NCBI GenBank assembly: GCA_902602765.1
Contig: CACKSH010000008.1
Coordinates: forward strand, 1 to 64,000
Length of the DNA: 64,000 nt
Reading direction: 5' to 3'
Source of the DNA: Paracoccaceae bacterium
Lineage (GTDB): Bacteria; Pseudomonadota; Alphaproteobacteria; Rhodobacterales; Rhodobacteraceae
The notes beneath the pieces were generated by a model, which had not been told where the DNA came from, did no database searches, and worked only from the letters and a program-made list of their open reading frames with translations. Every line of letters begins with the position of its first letter. Position 1 is the stretch's first letter. A program made the translations under genes and the position numbers. This document shows positions 17,575-26,486 of the stretch, piece after piece.

Positions 17575-20387
17575 TATAGTTCCGCCCGTTTGACGCCCAG
17601 CTCTATTGCCGCTCTTAGCTTGTCTTCCAGTGCACGCTGTTTGGAGTGGCTATGAAATTTTAATCCGAAAGTATCCTTGACATAAAAAGTATCCACAACC
17701 TGTTCGCCGTATGTGGCAATTACAGAAGAGGCTATGTAAACATTCATATTTGCCAGAGCTTTTGTTAGATCAAACAAAAGGCCAGGTCGGTCTCTGGTGT
17801 CTACTTCAATTAAAGTATAAATGTCAGAGCCATCATTATCAAAAGTTATTGAGGTAGGCACGTTGAATGCTCTCTCGCGCTTTTTCAATTTGTCGCGATC
17901 TTTGATAGCTTCTTGAGTTATTACCTCTCCCCTCAATGTTTTTTCGATCATCGCATGTAATCTCTTTAGGTGCGTTACCTTGTAAGGATTTCCATACTTA
18001 TCCTGAACCCAGAATGCGGCGGTCGCGTATCCATCCTTCGATGTATATGTTCTTGCATCTACTACATTTGCTCCAACAAGTGCTAATGCGCCGGCAAGCC
18101 TTGAGAATATTCCAGGATGGTCACTGAGTGCGAAGCATATTCTTGTCGCGTCTCTGTCTTGGTCAGGGTGTAAGTCTATCCTAATCTCGTCATCTGTAAT
18201 TTCTTTCAATAAATTAGCAAATGTTTCATGAGCGGTTATGTGCAATCCTTGCCAGTAAGGATCGTAATGACGTGATAACTCGTTACGCATTTGTTTTGGA
18301 TTCCAAGAAACTAGTCGCTCTCTAAGATTTTTCTTGGCCTCAGCACCCCTATTTTCTCTGGTAAGGGCCTCAAATCCATTTTCTAAAACTTTCTTTGTCT
18401 GCCTATACAAAGCTCTTATCAGTACTGCTTTCCAATTATTCCATGTAGTTGGGCCAACACCGCGAATATCACAAACTGTAAGCACCGTGAGTAAGTCTAA
18501 CCTATTTACGGTTTGCACCGCTTTGGCAAAATCTCTAACCGTTCTTGGATCCGCAATATCTCTTTTTTGGGCCATATCAGACATTAAAAGGTGATACCTT
18601 ATGAGCCATTCTACAGTTTCTACTTCCTTCTTGCTCAAGCCCAACCTAGGCGCCACTTTTCTTGCAATCCGCGCACCTAATATAGAGTGATCTTCATTCC
18701 GCCCTTTTCCTATATCATGCAGTAGAAGACTGCTGTACAAAATGCGCCTGTTGGCACCTTTTTTCAGAATAGAGCTGGCGATAGGAAGTTCTTCCATTAA
18801 TTCTTCTCGCTCAATTTTAGCGAGGTGTGAAATACATTGGATTGTATGTTCATCCACAGTATAGCTGTGGTACATGTTAAATTGCATCATCGCTACAATT
18901 GGTTGAAACTCGGGTATGAAAGCAGCCAATGCTCCCAGTTCATTCATTCTGCGTAGCGCTCTTTCTGGGTTCCCGTGCTTTATCAGCAAATCCATAAAAA
19001 TACGCTGCGCTTCCTTGTCTTTGCGCATTTCATCATCGAAAAGATGAATGTTAGCAGAAACCAATCGCATTGCATCTGGGTGAATTAATAAGCCCGTTCT
19101 AAGTGCCTCTTCAAATAAGCGTAAAAGGTTCAGCTTATCTTCTAAAAATACTTCAAATGACTTTACCGATAATCTATTCTGCAAAACTGTGTATGGATCT
19201 TTAATTTGAGGTAGTCGTCTAAAAATTCTTTGAAGTAGAGGCATTTCTTTTACATGTTTGGCTTCCAAAGCAGTTAGAAATATGCGAGTTATGTCTCCAA
19301 CTCTTGTCGCATGTGTAAAATAATCCTGCATAAATACTTCGACCGCTCGACGCGCTTTTGTATCTTGGTAGCCCAACTTTGTAGCTATTTCGACCTGAAG
19401 ATCAAAAGATAATTGATCGCTCGGTCTCTTAGTCAAAATATGGAGATGGCTGCGGATTGCCCATAAAAAACTTTCTGCTTCTTGAAACTTTATAAACTCA
19501 TCTTTTCTTAACATCCCAAGTTCGACCAGTTCCGATTGTTCCTTTACACGATATAAATATTTCGCAATCCAAAATAATGATTGCAGATCCCGAAGCCCGC
19601 CTTTGCCTTCCTTGACGTTGGGTTCTACCATGTATCTTTGGCCACCTTGCTTCTCGTGCCGAAGGTCACGTTCGTCTAATTTCGCGGATATGAATTCTTT
19701 AGTTGTCGAATTGAATAATTCAGACCACAAACGTTTTTCTAACTCCTTTGCAGAAGCATAATCACCATCGACAAAACGCTGCTCTAACAAAGCGGTACGA
19801 ATGGTGTAATCTTCTTTTCCCAATCTCAAGCAGTCATTAATCGTTCGTGAAGAATGACCAATTTTCAGTTTTAAATCCCATAATATATATAGAATAGCTT
19901 CAATTACACTTTCGGCCCAAGGTGTAATTTTATATGGCGTTAAAAAAAGAAGATCTACATCAGAATATGGAGCCATTTCTTTGCGTCCATATCCTCCGAC
20001 TGCGATTATGGATAGTTTTTCAGCCTGTGTCGGGTTTGGTGCTGGATGAAGCCATATTTTGCATATATTCCATACTGATTTAATAATGGAGTCTGTGAGC
20101 CAAGTGTATGATCGAATGACTTTTCCAGCTGAGAAGGGGTTTTTAGTAAAACTTTCTTCTATTTCAGCCATTCCTGCTTTTCGGATACGCTGGAGTTCGA
20201 CAACGACGTTATCTCGAAAACTTTTCAAGTCTAATGCTTTTGAATGACAAGTGGTTAAGAAACTTGAAAATTTAACAGCGTCAAAAATTTTTTCTGGCGC
20301 TGAAATTAGATCTGTCTCATCCAAATTAGGTTTTAATGAACCAGGATCACATACCGTAATGGTTAAACGATTGGGGTGCGTCGTCAA
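17574..20387 (-). CDS. glnD: bifunctional [protein-PII] uridylyltransferase / uridylyl-removing enzyme
   Basis: GlnD senses glutamine and adds or removes UMP on PII proteins, controlling nitrogen assimilation. The 937-residue chain has all four parts. The nucleotidyltransferase domain shows GGYGRKEMAPYSDVDLLFL, with the GG and DxD motifs. The HD hydrolase domain contains LLHDIGKGRNEDHS. Two ACT domains lie near the C-terminus (LSDHPGIFSRLAGALALVGANVVDA and DTRDRPGLLFDLTKALANM). The start is a TTG with AGGTG seven or so bases before it, inside the end of the upstream lipoprotein gene (41-base overlap). The first 30 residues are poorly conserved, so a later start cannot be excluded. Confidence 0.96.
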   Translation of the reverse strand: MTTHPNRLTITVCDPGSLKPNLDETDLISAPEKIFDAVKFSSFLTTCHSKALDLKSFRDNVVVELQRIRKAGMAEIEESFTKNPFSAGKVIRSYTWLTDSIIKSVWNICKIWLHPAPNPTQAEKLSIIAVGGYGRKEMAPYSDVDLLFLTPYKITPWAESVIEAILYILWDLKLKIGHSSRTINDCLRLGKEDYTIRTALLEQRFVDGDYASAKELEKRLWSELFNSTTKEFISAKLDERDLRHEKQGGQRYMVEPNVKEGKGGLRDLQSLFWIAKYLYRVKEQSELVELGMLRKDEFIKFQEAESFLWAIRSHLHILTKRPSDQLSFDLQVEIATKLGYQDTKARRAVEVFMQDYFTHATRVGDITRIFLTALEAKHVKEMPLLQRIFRRLPQIKDPYTVLQNRLSVKSFEVFLEDKLNLLRLFEEALRTGLLIHPDAMRLVSANIHLFDDEMRKDKEAQRIFMDLLIKHGNPERALRRMNELGALAAFIPEFQPIVAMMQFNMYHSYTVDEHTIQCISHLAKIEREELMEELPIASSILKKGANRRILYSSLLLHDIGKGRNEDHSILGARIARKVAPRLGLSKKEVETVEWLIRYHLLMSDMAQKRDIADPRTVRDFAKAVQTVNRLDLLTVLTVCDIRGVGPTTWNNWKAVLIRALYRQTKKVLENGFEALTRENRGAEAKKNLRERLVSWNPKQMRNELSRHYDPYWQGLHITAHETFANLLKEITDDEIRIDLHPDQDRDATRICFALSDHPGIFSRLAGALALVGANVVDARTYTSKDGYATAAFWVQDKYGNPYKVTHLKRLHAMIEKTLRGEVITQEAIKDRDKLKKRERAFNVPTSITFDNDGSDIYTLIEVDTRDRPGLLFDLTKALANMNVYIASSVIATYGEQVVDTFYVKDTFGLKFHSHSKQRALEDKLRAAIELGVKRAEL

Positions 20388-21537
20388 TTATGTTCACCTG
20401 TGAGTTTTTGATTTGTGCGATAGCTAAACCGCGCTGGTTGGACCCAGCAGGTGTGAAACGGAATATCCCGTCGACACCGGTAAAGCCCGATTTTCTTGTA
20501 AGAGCTCTTGTAGTCACTGCATTGGAGTGTCCTGATTGTGCAAGAGCACCAATCGCTGAAATGGCATCAAACGCTAATCCCGCCAGTGGATGTGGTTTTT
20601 CTCGATATTCTGCGAAATAGTGATCCGAAAAAATTTCGTATCTTATTGTTTCAGGAACTGTAAACCAACCTCCTTGAAGACCTGGCAAAGCTATGTTTTG
20701 TGAGGGTATGTCCCATCTGGCCAGTCCAGCATACTGAATTTTTTGGGGATTAAGTCCAGCCTCAGGTAGTAGCTGAGCTAACAATGGCAATGCGCCTGCA
20801 CTATTCGACGTAAGCAAAAGTAAATCAGCGTCATATATTTTTGTTGCTGCTCTTACGAGTGGAACTGAATTCACCACACTTTCTTGCGTAAATGAAAAGC
20901 TTTGTGTTGCAACGATCCGAATTTTTGACTTTTTTGTTGCAGCCTCCAGTGCGTCGCGTCCCAGTCTACCTTCAATGGTGTCAGGGTATATAATCACGGC
21001 TCTTCTTTTCCCTTTGGTGGAAGCAAAATCAATTAAGCGTTCTGCAGTATTTTTGAATGTCTTTCCGATTATAAACAAGTTACCACCAGCTACGGTAGGA
21101 TTGTTTGAAAAACTTATCACATTAATATTCCTGTTGGACAATGCGAGCCCTACTTCATTGGCGGCGTCTCCAAAGAGAGGTCCGATGATAATTTTTGCGC
21201 CCTCCTTTACCGCTAGCTTGGCCTGATTGGCTGCAATCTTAGAAGATCCGTATGTATCATATACTTTTAGATTTATTCTTGCGGTATCCAATTGAGATAT
21301 TGCAAGCCGAGTGGCATTTTCAAGACTAGTGGCTACACTGGCCGCATTGCGAGAAGTCTTTGGAACTAGTAAAGCGACCGGAATAGGCTCCTCTAAATTA
21401 ATCAATTGACCAGTCCCTATTGAAGAGGTTTGCATTTCGCATGCACTTATGAAAAACATTAATACGCCTATTAATGGAACTGATGGTATTTTTTTTGCAA
21501 ATCGTGACAGTTGAAGAGTCATAACCAAAGCTCGCAT
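20347..21537 (-). CDS. LpoA-like penicillin-binding protein activator (periplasmic-binding-fold lipoprotein)
   Basis: The 396-residue product starts with a lipoprotein signal whose lipobox ISAC puts the acylated Cys at residue 33, so it should be outer- or inner-membrane anchored in the periplasm. The mature part is a Leu/Ile/Val-binding-protein-like fold: PVALLVPKTSRNAASVATSLENATRLA, GAKIIIGPLFGDAANEVG, INVISFSNNPTVAGG. In this group such proteins are annotated as PBP activators related to the C-terminal domain of LpoA, which stimulates PBP1A. It is divergent from rsmI, as in other alphaproteobacteria, and its 3' end overlaps glnD. Confidence 0.88.
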   Translation of the reverse strand: MRALVMTLQLSRFAKKIPSVPLIGVLMFFISACEMQTSSIGTGQLINLEEPIPVALLVPKTSRNAASVATSLENATRLAISQLDTARINLKVYDTYGSSKIAANQAKLAVKEGAKIIIGPLFGDAANEVGLALSNRNINVISFSNNPTVAGGNLFIIGKTFKNTAERLIDFASTKGKRRAVIIYPDTIEGRLGRDALEAATKKSKIRIVATQSFSFTQESVVNSVPLVRAATKIYDADLLLLTSNSAGALPLLAQLLPEAGLNPQKIQYAGLARWDIPSQNIALPGLQGGWFTVPETIRYEIFSDHYFAEYREKPHPLAGLAFDAISAIGALAQSGHSNAVTTRALTRKSGFTGVDGIFRFTPAGSNQRGLAIAQIKNSQVNIIDDAPQSFNHYGM

Positions 21538-21589
21538 AGAATTCTAATTCAGACCTTCATAATAGACGTGTTTAAGGTGGGGTCTAGAG

Positions 21590-22459
21590 GTGAATTATCA
21601 TTATGAAAAATTGAAGTCAGGTCTTTATCTTGTTGCAACACCATTAGGTTCGGCTAGAGACATAACGCTCAGGGCACTTGATGTTCTAAATTCCTGTGAC
21701 GCGATAGTAGCGGAAGATACTCGATCGATGCGTAAACTACTGAATATACATAATATTTCAATTAATGGTAGACCCTTGTTTTCATACAACGATTTTAATG
21801 GTGATCGCGTACGACCAAAGATTTTGAGTTTATTGAGCTTAAATAAGGCGGTAGCCTATGCATCGGATGCAGGTATGCCGTTAATTGCTGATCCGGGATA
21901 TCAACTTTCGAAACAGGCAGCAGAAAGAGGTTTTTATGTTACTTCAGTACCAGGTGCATCCGCGTGCCTTACTGCATTAAGTCTTTCTGGGTTGCCTACT
22001 GATCGCTTTTTCTTTGAAGGATTTCTTCCGGTTAGCACTGAAAAAAGACGAGAAAAGTTGAAAGAGCTCGCGCAAATACCGAGTACCTTAATTTTTTATG
22101 AATCGCCAAAAAGATTAGTTAAAGTGTTCAATGATTTAGTTGCTATCATGGGGGAAAATCGACGTGCAGTCATCGCTCGTGAGTTAACAAAAAAATTCGA
22201 ACAAATAATATCTGGCACATTGGGTGAACTATATGCCTTAACACAAAAAGAGAATTTAAAGGGAGAGTTGGTACTATTACTTGACCGTCCTTTGTCAATA
22301 GGCTTGACGGATACAGACGTACAGGCTGAATTAAGTGTTGTTCTTGACAAAATGAGTTTGAAAGATGCTTCTGAATTAGTTGCTGCCGCTCATGGCTTGA
22401 GTAAGCGGTATGTCTACAGTCTAGCATTGTCTATTCGTGATGATTCTGAAGAGAAATAA
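21590..22459 (+). CDS. rsmI: 16S rRNA (cytidine1402-2'-O)-methyltransferase RsmI
   Basis: RsmI methylates the ribose of C1402 in 16S rRNA, using SAM. The 289-residue tetrapyrrole-methylase-fold protein shows the family line-up: LVATPLGSARDITLRAL, IVAEDTRSMRKLL, SDAGMPLIADPGY, VPGASACLTALSLSGLPTDRFFFEGF, FYESPKRL and ARELTKKFEQ. The start is a GTG preceded by an AG-rich stretch. It is divergent from the LpoA-like gene with about 50 bases between them. In relatives yraN (an endonuclease-like gene) usually lies between rsmI and gshB, but here only 95 noncoding bases separate them. Confidence 0.95.
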   Translation: MNYHYEKLKSGLYLVATPLGSARDITLRALDVLNSCDAIVAEDTRSMRKLLNIHNISINGRPLFSYNDFNGDRVRPKILSLLSLNKAVAYASDAGMPLIADPGYQLSKQAAERGFYVTSVPGASACLTALSLSGLPTDRFFFEGFLPVSTEKRREKLKELAQIPSTLIFYESPKRLVKVFNDLVAIMGENRRAVIARELTKKFEQIISGTLGELYALTQKENLKGELVLLLDRPLSIGLTDTDVQAELSVVLDKMSLKDASELVAAAHGLSKRYVYSLALSIRDDSEEK

Positions 22460-22554
22460 TTGCTAAATTTTGCCCCTAATTCTTAAAATATATTGAAACC
22501 TTTCCCGAGTTTGTTCTAAAGATGGAGCGCTGTAGATCAAATGGAGTGCAAGTA

Positions 22555-23502
22555 ATGAAAGTAGCTTTTCAGATGGATCCAATTACAAAGGTGGACACGA
22601 AAGCTGATAGCACTTTCAGGATAGCTGAAGAGGCACAGCTCAGAGGTCATCTATTATTTTACTATGAGCCAGACAAGCTAACCTCGGAAAATGGCAAAGC
22701 GATTGCAGCAGGGCATTTTTTTAAAATTATTGGTCAAGGTAATAAGAGTGTAGAGCTCGGGCAAGAAGAAGTCGTTGAGCTTAACGAGTTTGATGTTGTT
22801 TGGCTAAGGCAGGACCCTCCCTTTGATATGCATTACATTACAACAACTTTCATCCTAAATGCGGTAACGGCACAAACTCTTGTAGTCAATAATCCTTTTT
22901 GGGTTAGGAATTTTCCTGAGAAATTACTTGTTCTAAATTTCCCTGAGTTGATACCACCCACAACAATTACCAAGGATATTAATGTTTTAAAGGCTTTTAA
23001 GGAGAAGCATGGCGATATAATATTGAAACCATTGTATGGAAATGGTGGCTCCGGAGTTTTACGTCTAAATCTTAACGACCAAAACTTGGAGTCTATTGTT
23101 GAGATGTATTCGAACTTCTCTAGAGAACCATTGGTGGCGCAGAAGTTCTTACCACAGGTAAACAAAGGGGATAAGAGAATTATTCTTGTCAATGGGGATC
23201 CAGTGGGTGCAATAAACCGAGTGCCGATTTCTGGTGAGATAAGATCAAATATGCATGTCGGTGGGACTGCAAATCAAGCAAGCTTAACAAAGCGTGATCT
23301 CGACATTTGTGAAACAATTGGGCCCATTTTAAGAGAAAAAGGACAAATTTTTGTAGGTATTGACGTTATTGGTGAATTTCTGACGGAAATCAATGTTACG
23401 TCGCCCACGGGTCTTCAAGAATTAGAGCGTTTTGACGATATAAATGCTGCTGGTAGGATCTGGGACTCCATTGACCAAAAGCTCAGTCTTTTCAAAAATT
23501 AA
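22555..23502 (+). CDS. gshB: glutathione synthase
   Basis: GshB joins gamma-glutamylcysteine and glycine with ATP to make glutathione. The 315-residue ATP-grasp enzyme contains VVWLRQDPPFDMHYIT, ILKPLYGNGGSGVLRL (ATP-binding Lys and glycine loop), DKRIILVNGDPVGAINRVP and the metal-binding end FVGIDVIGEFLTEINVTSPTG. A start 33 bases upstream is in frame, but the MKVAFQMDP start matches family members and has GGAGTG in front. No gshA or other glutathione gene is adjacent. Confidence 0.96.
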   Translation: MKVAFQMDPITKVDTKADSTFRIAEEAQLRGHLLFYYEPDKLTSENGKAIAAGHFFKIIGQGNKSVELGQEEVVELNEFDVVWLRQDPPFDMHYITTTFILNAVTAQTLVVNNPFWVRNFPEKLLVLNFPELIPPTTITKDINVLKAFKEKHGDIILKPLYGNGGSGVLRLNLNDQNLESIVEMYSNFSREPLVAQKFLPQVNKGDKRIILVNGDPVGAINRVPISGEIRSNMHVGGTANQASLTKRDLDICETIGPILREKGQIFVGIDVIGEFLTEINVTSPTGLQELERFDDINAAGRIWDSIDQKLSLFKN

Positions 23503-23625
23503 AAATTATATCGGTTAAACGCAGCCGGTAAGCATCTGTATATCAAAATAGAGAACTATAAGACACTTTTTCAGGTCATATCTGATAAATCTTTTTAAAT
23601 GTAGGGGAAAAAAATTAGTCGTAAA

Positions 23626-23655
23626 TGATCCAGAATAACTAATGCCACGTAAATA
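23626..23655 (+). promoter_or_regulatory. candidate ECF sigma-E (RpoE/ChrR-type) promoter of rpoH
   Basis: TGATCC is followed after exactly 18 bases by TAAATA, closely resembling what I recall of the Rhodobacter RpoE promoter (TGATCC-N18-TAAG-type -10). It would start transcription about 35 bases before the rpoH ATG. In Rhodobacter sphaeroides the RpoHII gene is an RpoE target in the singlet-oxygen response, which is why this match carries weight. The gene for the matching sigma factor is not in the window. Confidence 0.5.
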
Positions 23656-23698
23656 TATCGATAATTATAAAATAATAATTGATTTGTTGGAGAACATT

Positions 23699-24574
23699 AT
23701 GGCTTTAGATATCGGTGGGGACCGAGCTTTATCAAGGAAAGCGATGAAGGCTGAGTTATTAGACGCTGAAACCGAACTACAGTTAGCTTATGCTTGGAAG
23801 AATAATCGAGACGAAAAAGCGTTGCATCGTTTGATAAGCGCATATATGCGATTAGCAATTTCGATGGCCTCAAAATTTAAAAGGTACGGCGCACCAATGT
23901 CAGATTTAATTCAGGAAGCTGGGTTGGGTTTAATGAAGGCTGCCGATAAATTTGATCCTGATCGTGGTGTACGATTTTCGACATATGCAGTGTGGTGGAT
24001 AAAAGCTGGCATCCAAGATTATGTTATGCGTAACTGGTCGTTAGTCAGAACTGGTTCTACGAGTAGTCAGAAGTCTTTATTTTTTAATATGAGAAGGGTT
24101 CAAGCGCAAATCGAACGTGAGGCTATGCAAGATGGTGGTCCGTTGGACAGGAGCCAATTGCATGAAATGATAGCTACAGAGATAGGCGTACCCGTAGGTG
24201 ATGTGGAAATGATGGATGGTCGGCTATCGGGTACTGATTATTCCCTCAATGCTACGCAAGCATCCGATGAGGATGGGCGTGAATGGATTGATGTAATAGA
24301 GGATGAAGCTTCCGTTGATTCTCAGACCGTGGAAGAAGCTCACGATCAGGAGAACCTTCGTAATTGGCTGCTTGGTGCCATGGATGGATTATCTGATCGA
24401 GAAAAATTTATTGTTAAAGAACGACAAGTAATTGATGAGCCTCGAACGCTGGAAAGTTTAGGTCAGGAGCTAGGTCTTTCCAAAGAACGCGTTCGCCAAA
24501 TAGAAGCCGCTGCTTTTACCAAAATGCGTCGATTTTTGGATAAAAATGCGCGTGAAGTTCACAATTTTCTTTGA
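23699..24574 (+). CDS. rpoH: RNA polymerase sigma factor RpoH, RpoHII type
   Basis: This is an alternative sigma-70-family factor of 291 residues. Region 2 is clear (SDLIQEAGLGLMKAADKFDPDRGVRFSTYAVWWIKA, in pieces), and the RpoH box follows in TSSQKSLFFNMRR. Region 4 ends LGQELGLSKERVRQIEAAA, the helix-turn-helix for the -35. Sequences such as MALD at the start, RNWSLVRTGSTSSQKSLFFN and the shortened N-terminus match Rhodobacter RpoHII, which acts in the singlet-oxygen/photooxidative response, better than RpoHI. An upstream in-frame ATG would add 19 residues, but it lies within the probable promoter, and GGAGA precedes the chosen ATG. Confidence 0.92.
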   Translation: MALDIGGDRALSRKAMKAELLDAETELQLAYAWKNNRDEKALHRLISAYMRLAISMASKFKRYGAPMSDLIQEAGLGLMKAADKFDPDRGVRFSTYAVWWIKAGIQDYVMRNWSLVRTGSTSSQKSLFFNMRRVQAQIEREAMQDGGPLDRSQLHEMIATEIGVPVGDVEMMDGRLSGTDYSLNATQASDEDGREWIDVIEDEASVDSQTVEEAHDQENLRNWLLGAMDGLSDREKFIVKERQVIDEPRTLESLGQELGLSKERVRQIEAAAFTKMRRFLDKNAREVHNFL

Positions 24575-24822
24575 ATGCAGAAATATGTGAATCGGTAGGC
24601 AGATCGTCCAATAGTATATATTTCACACGTGTGAGCCCTTTTTGTTACTTTATATGTTTAGCTCGATTTGCTTTGTTTAAATTATCTTGGCCAACGCTAT
24701 AAATACCAGTGGATTTTGGTTTTAAGGCAGAGCATGACTGATACCTTGCTACTTTCCGGGCTTATTATTATATCTTTCTTAAATTTCGTCTGCAAAACTG
24801 TTTTAGTTTGACTGAGGATAAT
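24575..24822. other. rpoH-coaBC intergenic region with a CACGTG-centred palindrome
   Basis: Between these two plus-strand genes no ORF or RNA is recognised. At 24623-24634 there is a perfect 12-base palindrome, TCACACGTGTGA, followed by CCCTTTTTG. It has no loop and so is a poor terminator. An operator is possible but nothing identifies the regulator. Confidence 0.35.
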
Positions 24823-26019
24823 ATGTTAGAAGGAAAAACGGTTCTACTGGTAATCACTGGAGGAATTGCTGCTTACAAATCTATTGAGTTGATACGATTG
24901 TTGCAAACAAACAACGCCATAGTCGTTCCTGTAATGACCAAATCTGCTCTACAGTTTATAAAACCACTATCGGTTGCTGCTATCGCCGGTTCGAAGGTCT
25001 ATACTGAGTTATTTGATTTAACCGCAGAAGCAGAGATGGGGCATATAGAACTTTCTAGATCTGCAGACATAATTTTAGTTGCTCCCGCGTCAGCTAGTTT
25101 TTTGTCAAAGATGGCACAAGGAGGTTGCGATGATCTTGCATCTACGCTCTTACTGGCCACGGATAAACCAGTATTTGTGGCGCCATCCATGAATGTGCGT
25201 ATGTGGCACCATCCAGCAACCCAGAGAAATCTTAATGCCATAAATGATGATGGTATTATTACAATTGGGCCCAATGAAGGTGGTATGGCTTGTGGAGAAT
25301 TTGGACTGGGTAGAATGTCTGAACCAAGCGAGATCGTAGCATTTCTGAATAGTTATTTTAAGCAAGGACCACTGTTAGGTAAGCGCATTATTGTTACCTC
25401 AGGTACGACACATGAGATGATTGATCCTGTTAGATACATTGCAAATAGGTCCTCCGGTGAGCAAGGTTCGGCGATAGCTAGCGCCTTGGCAGATTTGGGT
25501 GCTAATGTAATTTTTATTACTGGCCCGAGTACGGCGCCAATTCCGGCTAATGTAGAGTTAACTAAGGTTCGGTCTGGGCGAGAGATGCATAAAGCTGTGC
25601 TGGCTCAATTACCTGCTGATGTTGCAATCTTTGTTGCAGCAGTCAGTGATTGGTGCATTGATCATGTATCAGAGCAAAAAATCAAAAAAAATAGCAATGG
25701 ACCTCCTGTTTTGAAATTTAATGAAAATCCAGATATTTTACGTGACGTTGGTAATTTGAAAGACGATAGGCCTTCTTTGGTGATTGGATTTGCCGCCGAA
25801 ACTGAAGATTTATATAAAAATGCCGAGACTAAATTTAAGAAAAAAGGTTGTGACTGGATCATTGCAAACGATGTATCGGCGACCACAGGATACATGGGTG
25901 GGGATGAAAATAAAATTTGTCTTATTTCTGCTAAGCAGACAGAAGATTGGCCTTTGATGTCAAAAAAGTCAGTTGCTAAAAAATTAGCAGCAAAAATATG
26001 TACCGCCTTGGAAGTTTGA
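24823..26019 (+). CDS. coaBC: bifunctional phosphopantothenoylcysteine decarboxylase / phosphopantothenate-cysteine ligase
   Basis: CoaBC makes 4'-phosphopantetheine for coenzyme A: the C-terminal CoaB half joins cysteine to phosphopantothenate with CTP, and the N-terminal flavin domain decarboxylates the product. Seen here are VITGGIAAYKSIELIRLL (FMN region), SMNVRMWHHPATQ and GGMACGEFGLGRMSEP with the active Cys, then the CoaB part with TSGTTHEMIDPVRYIANRSSG, AAVSDW and IKKNSNGPPVLKFNENPDIL. The ATG after TGAGGA gives about 398 residues. A TTG five codons upstream is less likely. The dut start overlaps its stop (TGATG). Confidence 0.96.
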   Translation: MLEGKTVLLVITGGIAAYKSIELIRLLQTNNAIVVPVMTKSALQFIKPLSVAAIAGSKVYTELFDLTAEAEMGHIELSRSADIILVAPASASFLSKMAQGGCDDLASTLLLATDKPVFVAPSMNVRMWHHPATQRNLNAINDDGIITIGPNEGGMACGEFGLGRMSEPSEIVAFLNSYFKQGPLLGKRIIVTSGTTHEMIDPVRYIANRSSGEQGSAIASALADLGANVIFITGPSTAPIPANVELTKVRSGREMHKAVLAQLPADVAIFVAAVSDWCIDHVSEQKIKKNSNGPPVLKFNENPDILRDVGNLKDDRPSLVIGFAAETEDLYKNAETKFKKKGCDWIIANDVSATTGYMGGDENKICLISAKQTEDWPLMSKKSVAKKLAAKICTALEV

Positions 26020-26486
26020 TGTATTTGACCCTGAAATTAAGGCATGCACCAGATGCGGATACAGAAATACCAACACCAAAATATGAAACTGAAGGGTCAT
26101 CAGGAGCGGATCTAAGAGCAAACTTTCCAAGTAATATACGAAATTCAGGCAAGCTATTAATGCCCAAGAGTAGATTGTTGATTCCCACCGGGTTAATGAT
26201 GGAAATACCACCAGGCCATGAGGTGCAGATCAGACCTAGATCGGGGTTAGCAATCAAGAATGGTGTAACGGTTTTAAACAGTCCAGGGACTATTGATTGC
26301 GATTACAGAGGAGAAATCTCTGTCATACTGTTTAACTCCGGGGATGATGAATTCAAAATTTATCATGGTGACCGTATTGCGCAGCTAGTTGTAGCAAATG
26401 TAGTCCAGGTGAAATTTGAAGTTTCTACTGAGCTATCCAAAACAGCGCGTGGATCGACCGGTTTTGGGTCTACTGGGATAGATTAA
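26019..26486 (+). CDS. dut: deoxyuridine 5'-triphosphate nucleotidohydrolase (dUTPase)
   Basis: Dut hydrolyses dUTP to dUMP, keeping uracil out of DNA and feeding dTMP synthesis. The 155-residue trimeric type is shown by its five motifs: GSSGADLRANF, RPRSGLAIKNGV (motif 3 region), GTIDCDYRGEISVILFN, GDRIAQLVVANV and the C-terminal ARGSTGFGSTG arm. The start is the ATG that overlaps the coaBC stop by one base; a longer reading frame begins inside coaBC and is discounted. The coaBC-dut order is widespread in proteobacteria. Confidence 0.96.
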   Translation: MYLTLKLRHAPDADTEIPTPKYETEGSSGADLRANFPSNIRNSGKLLMPKSRLLIPTGLMMEIPPGHEVQIRPRSGLAIKNGVTVLNSPGTIDCDYRGEISVILFNSGDDEFKIYHGDRIAQLVVANVVQVKFEVSTELSKTARGSTGFGSTGID

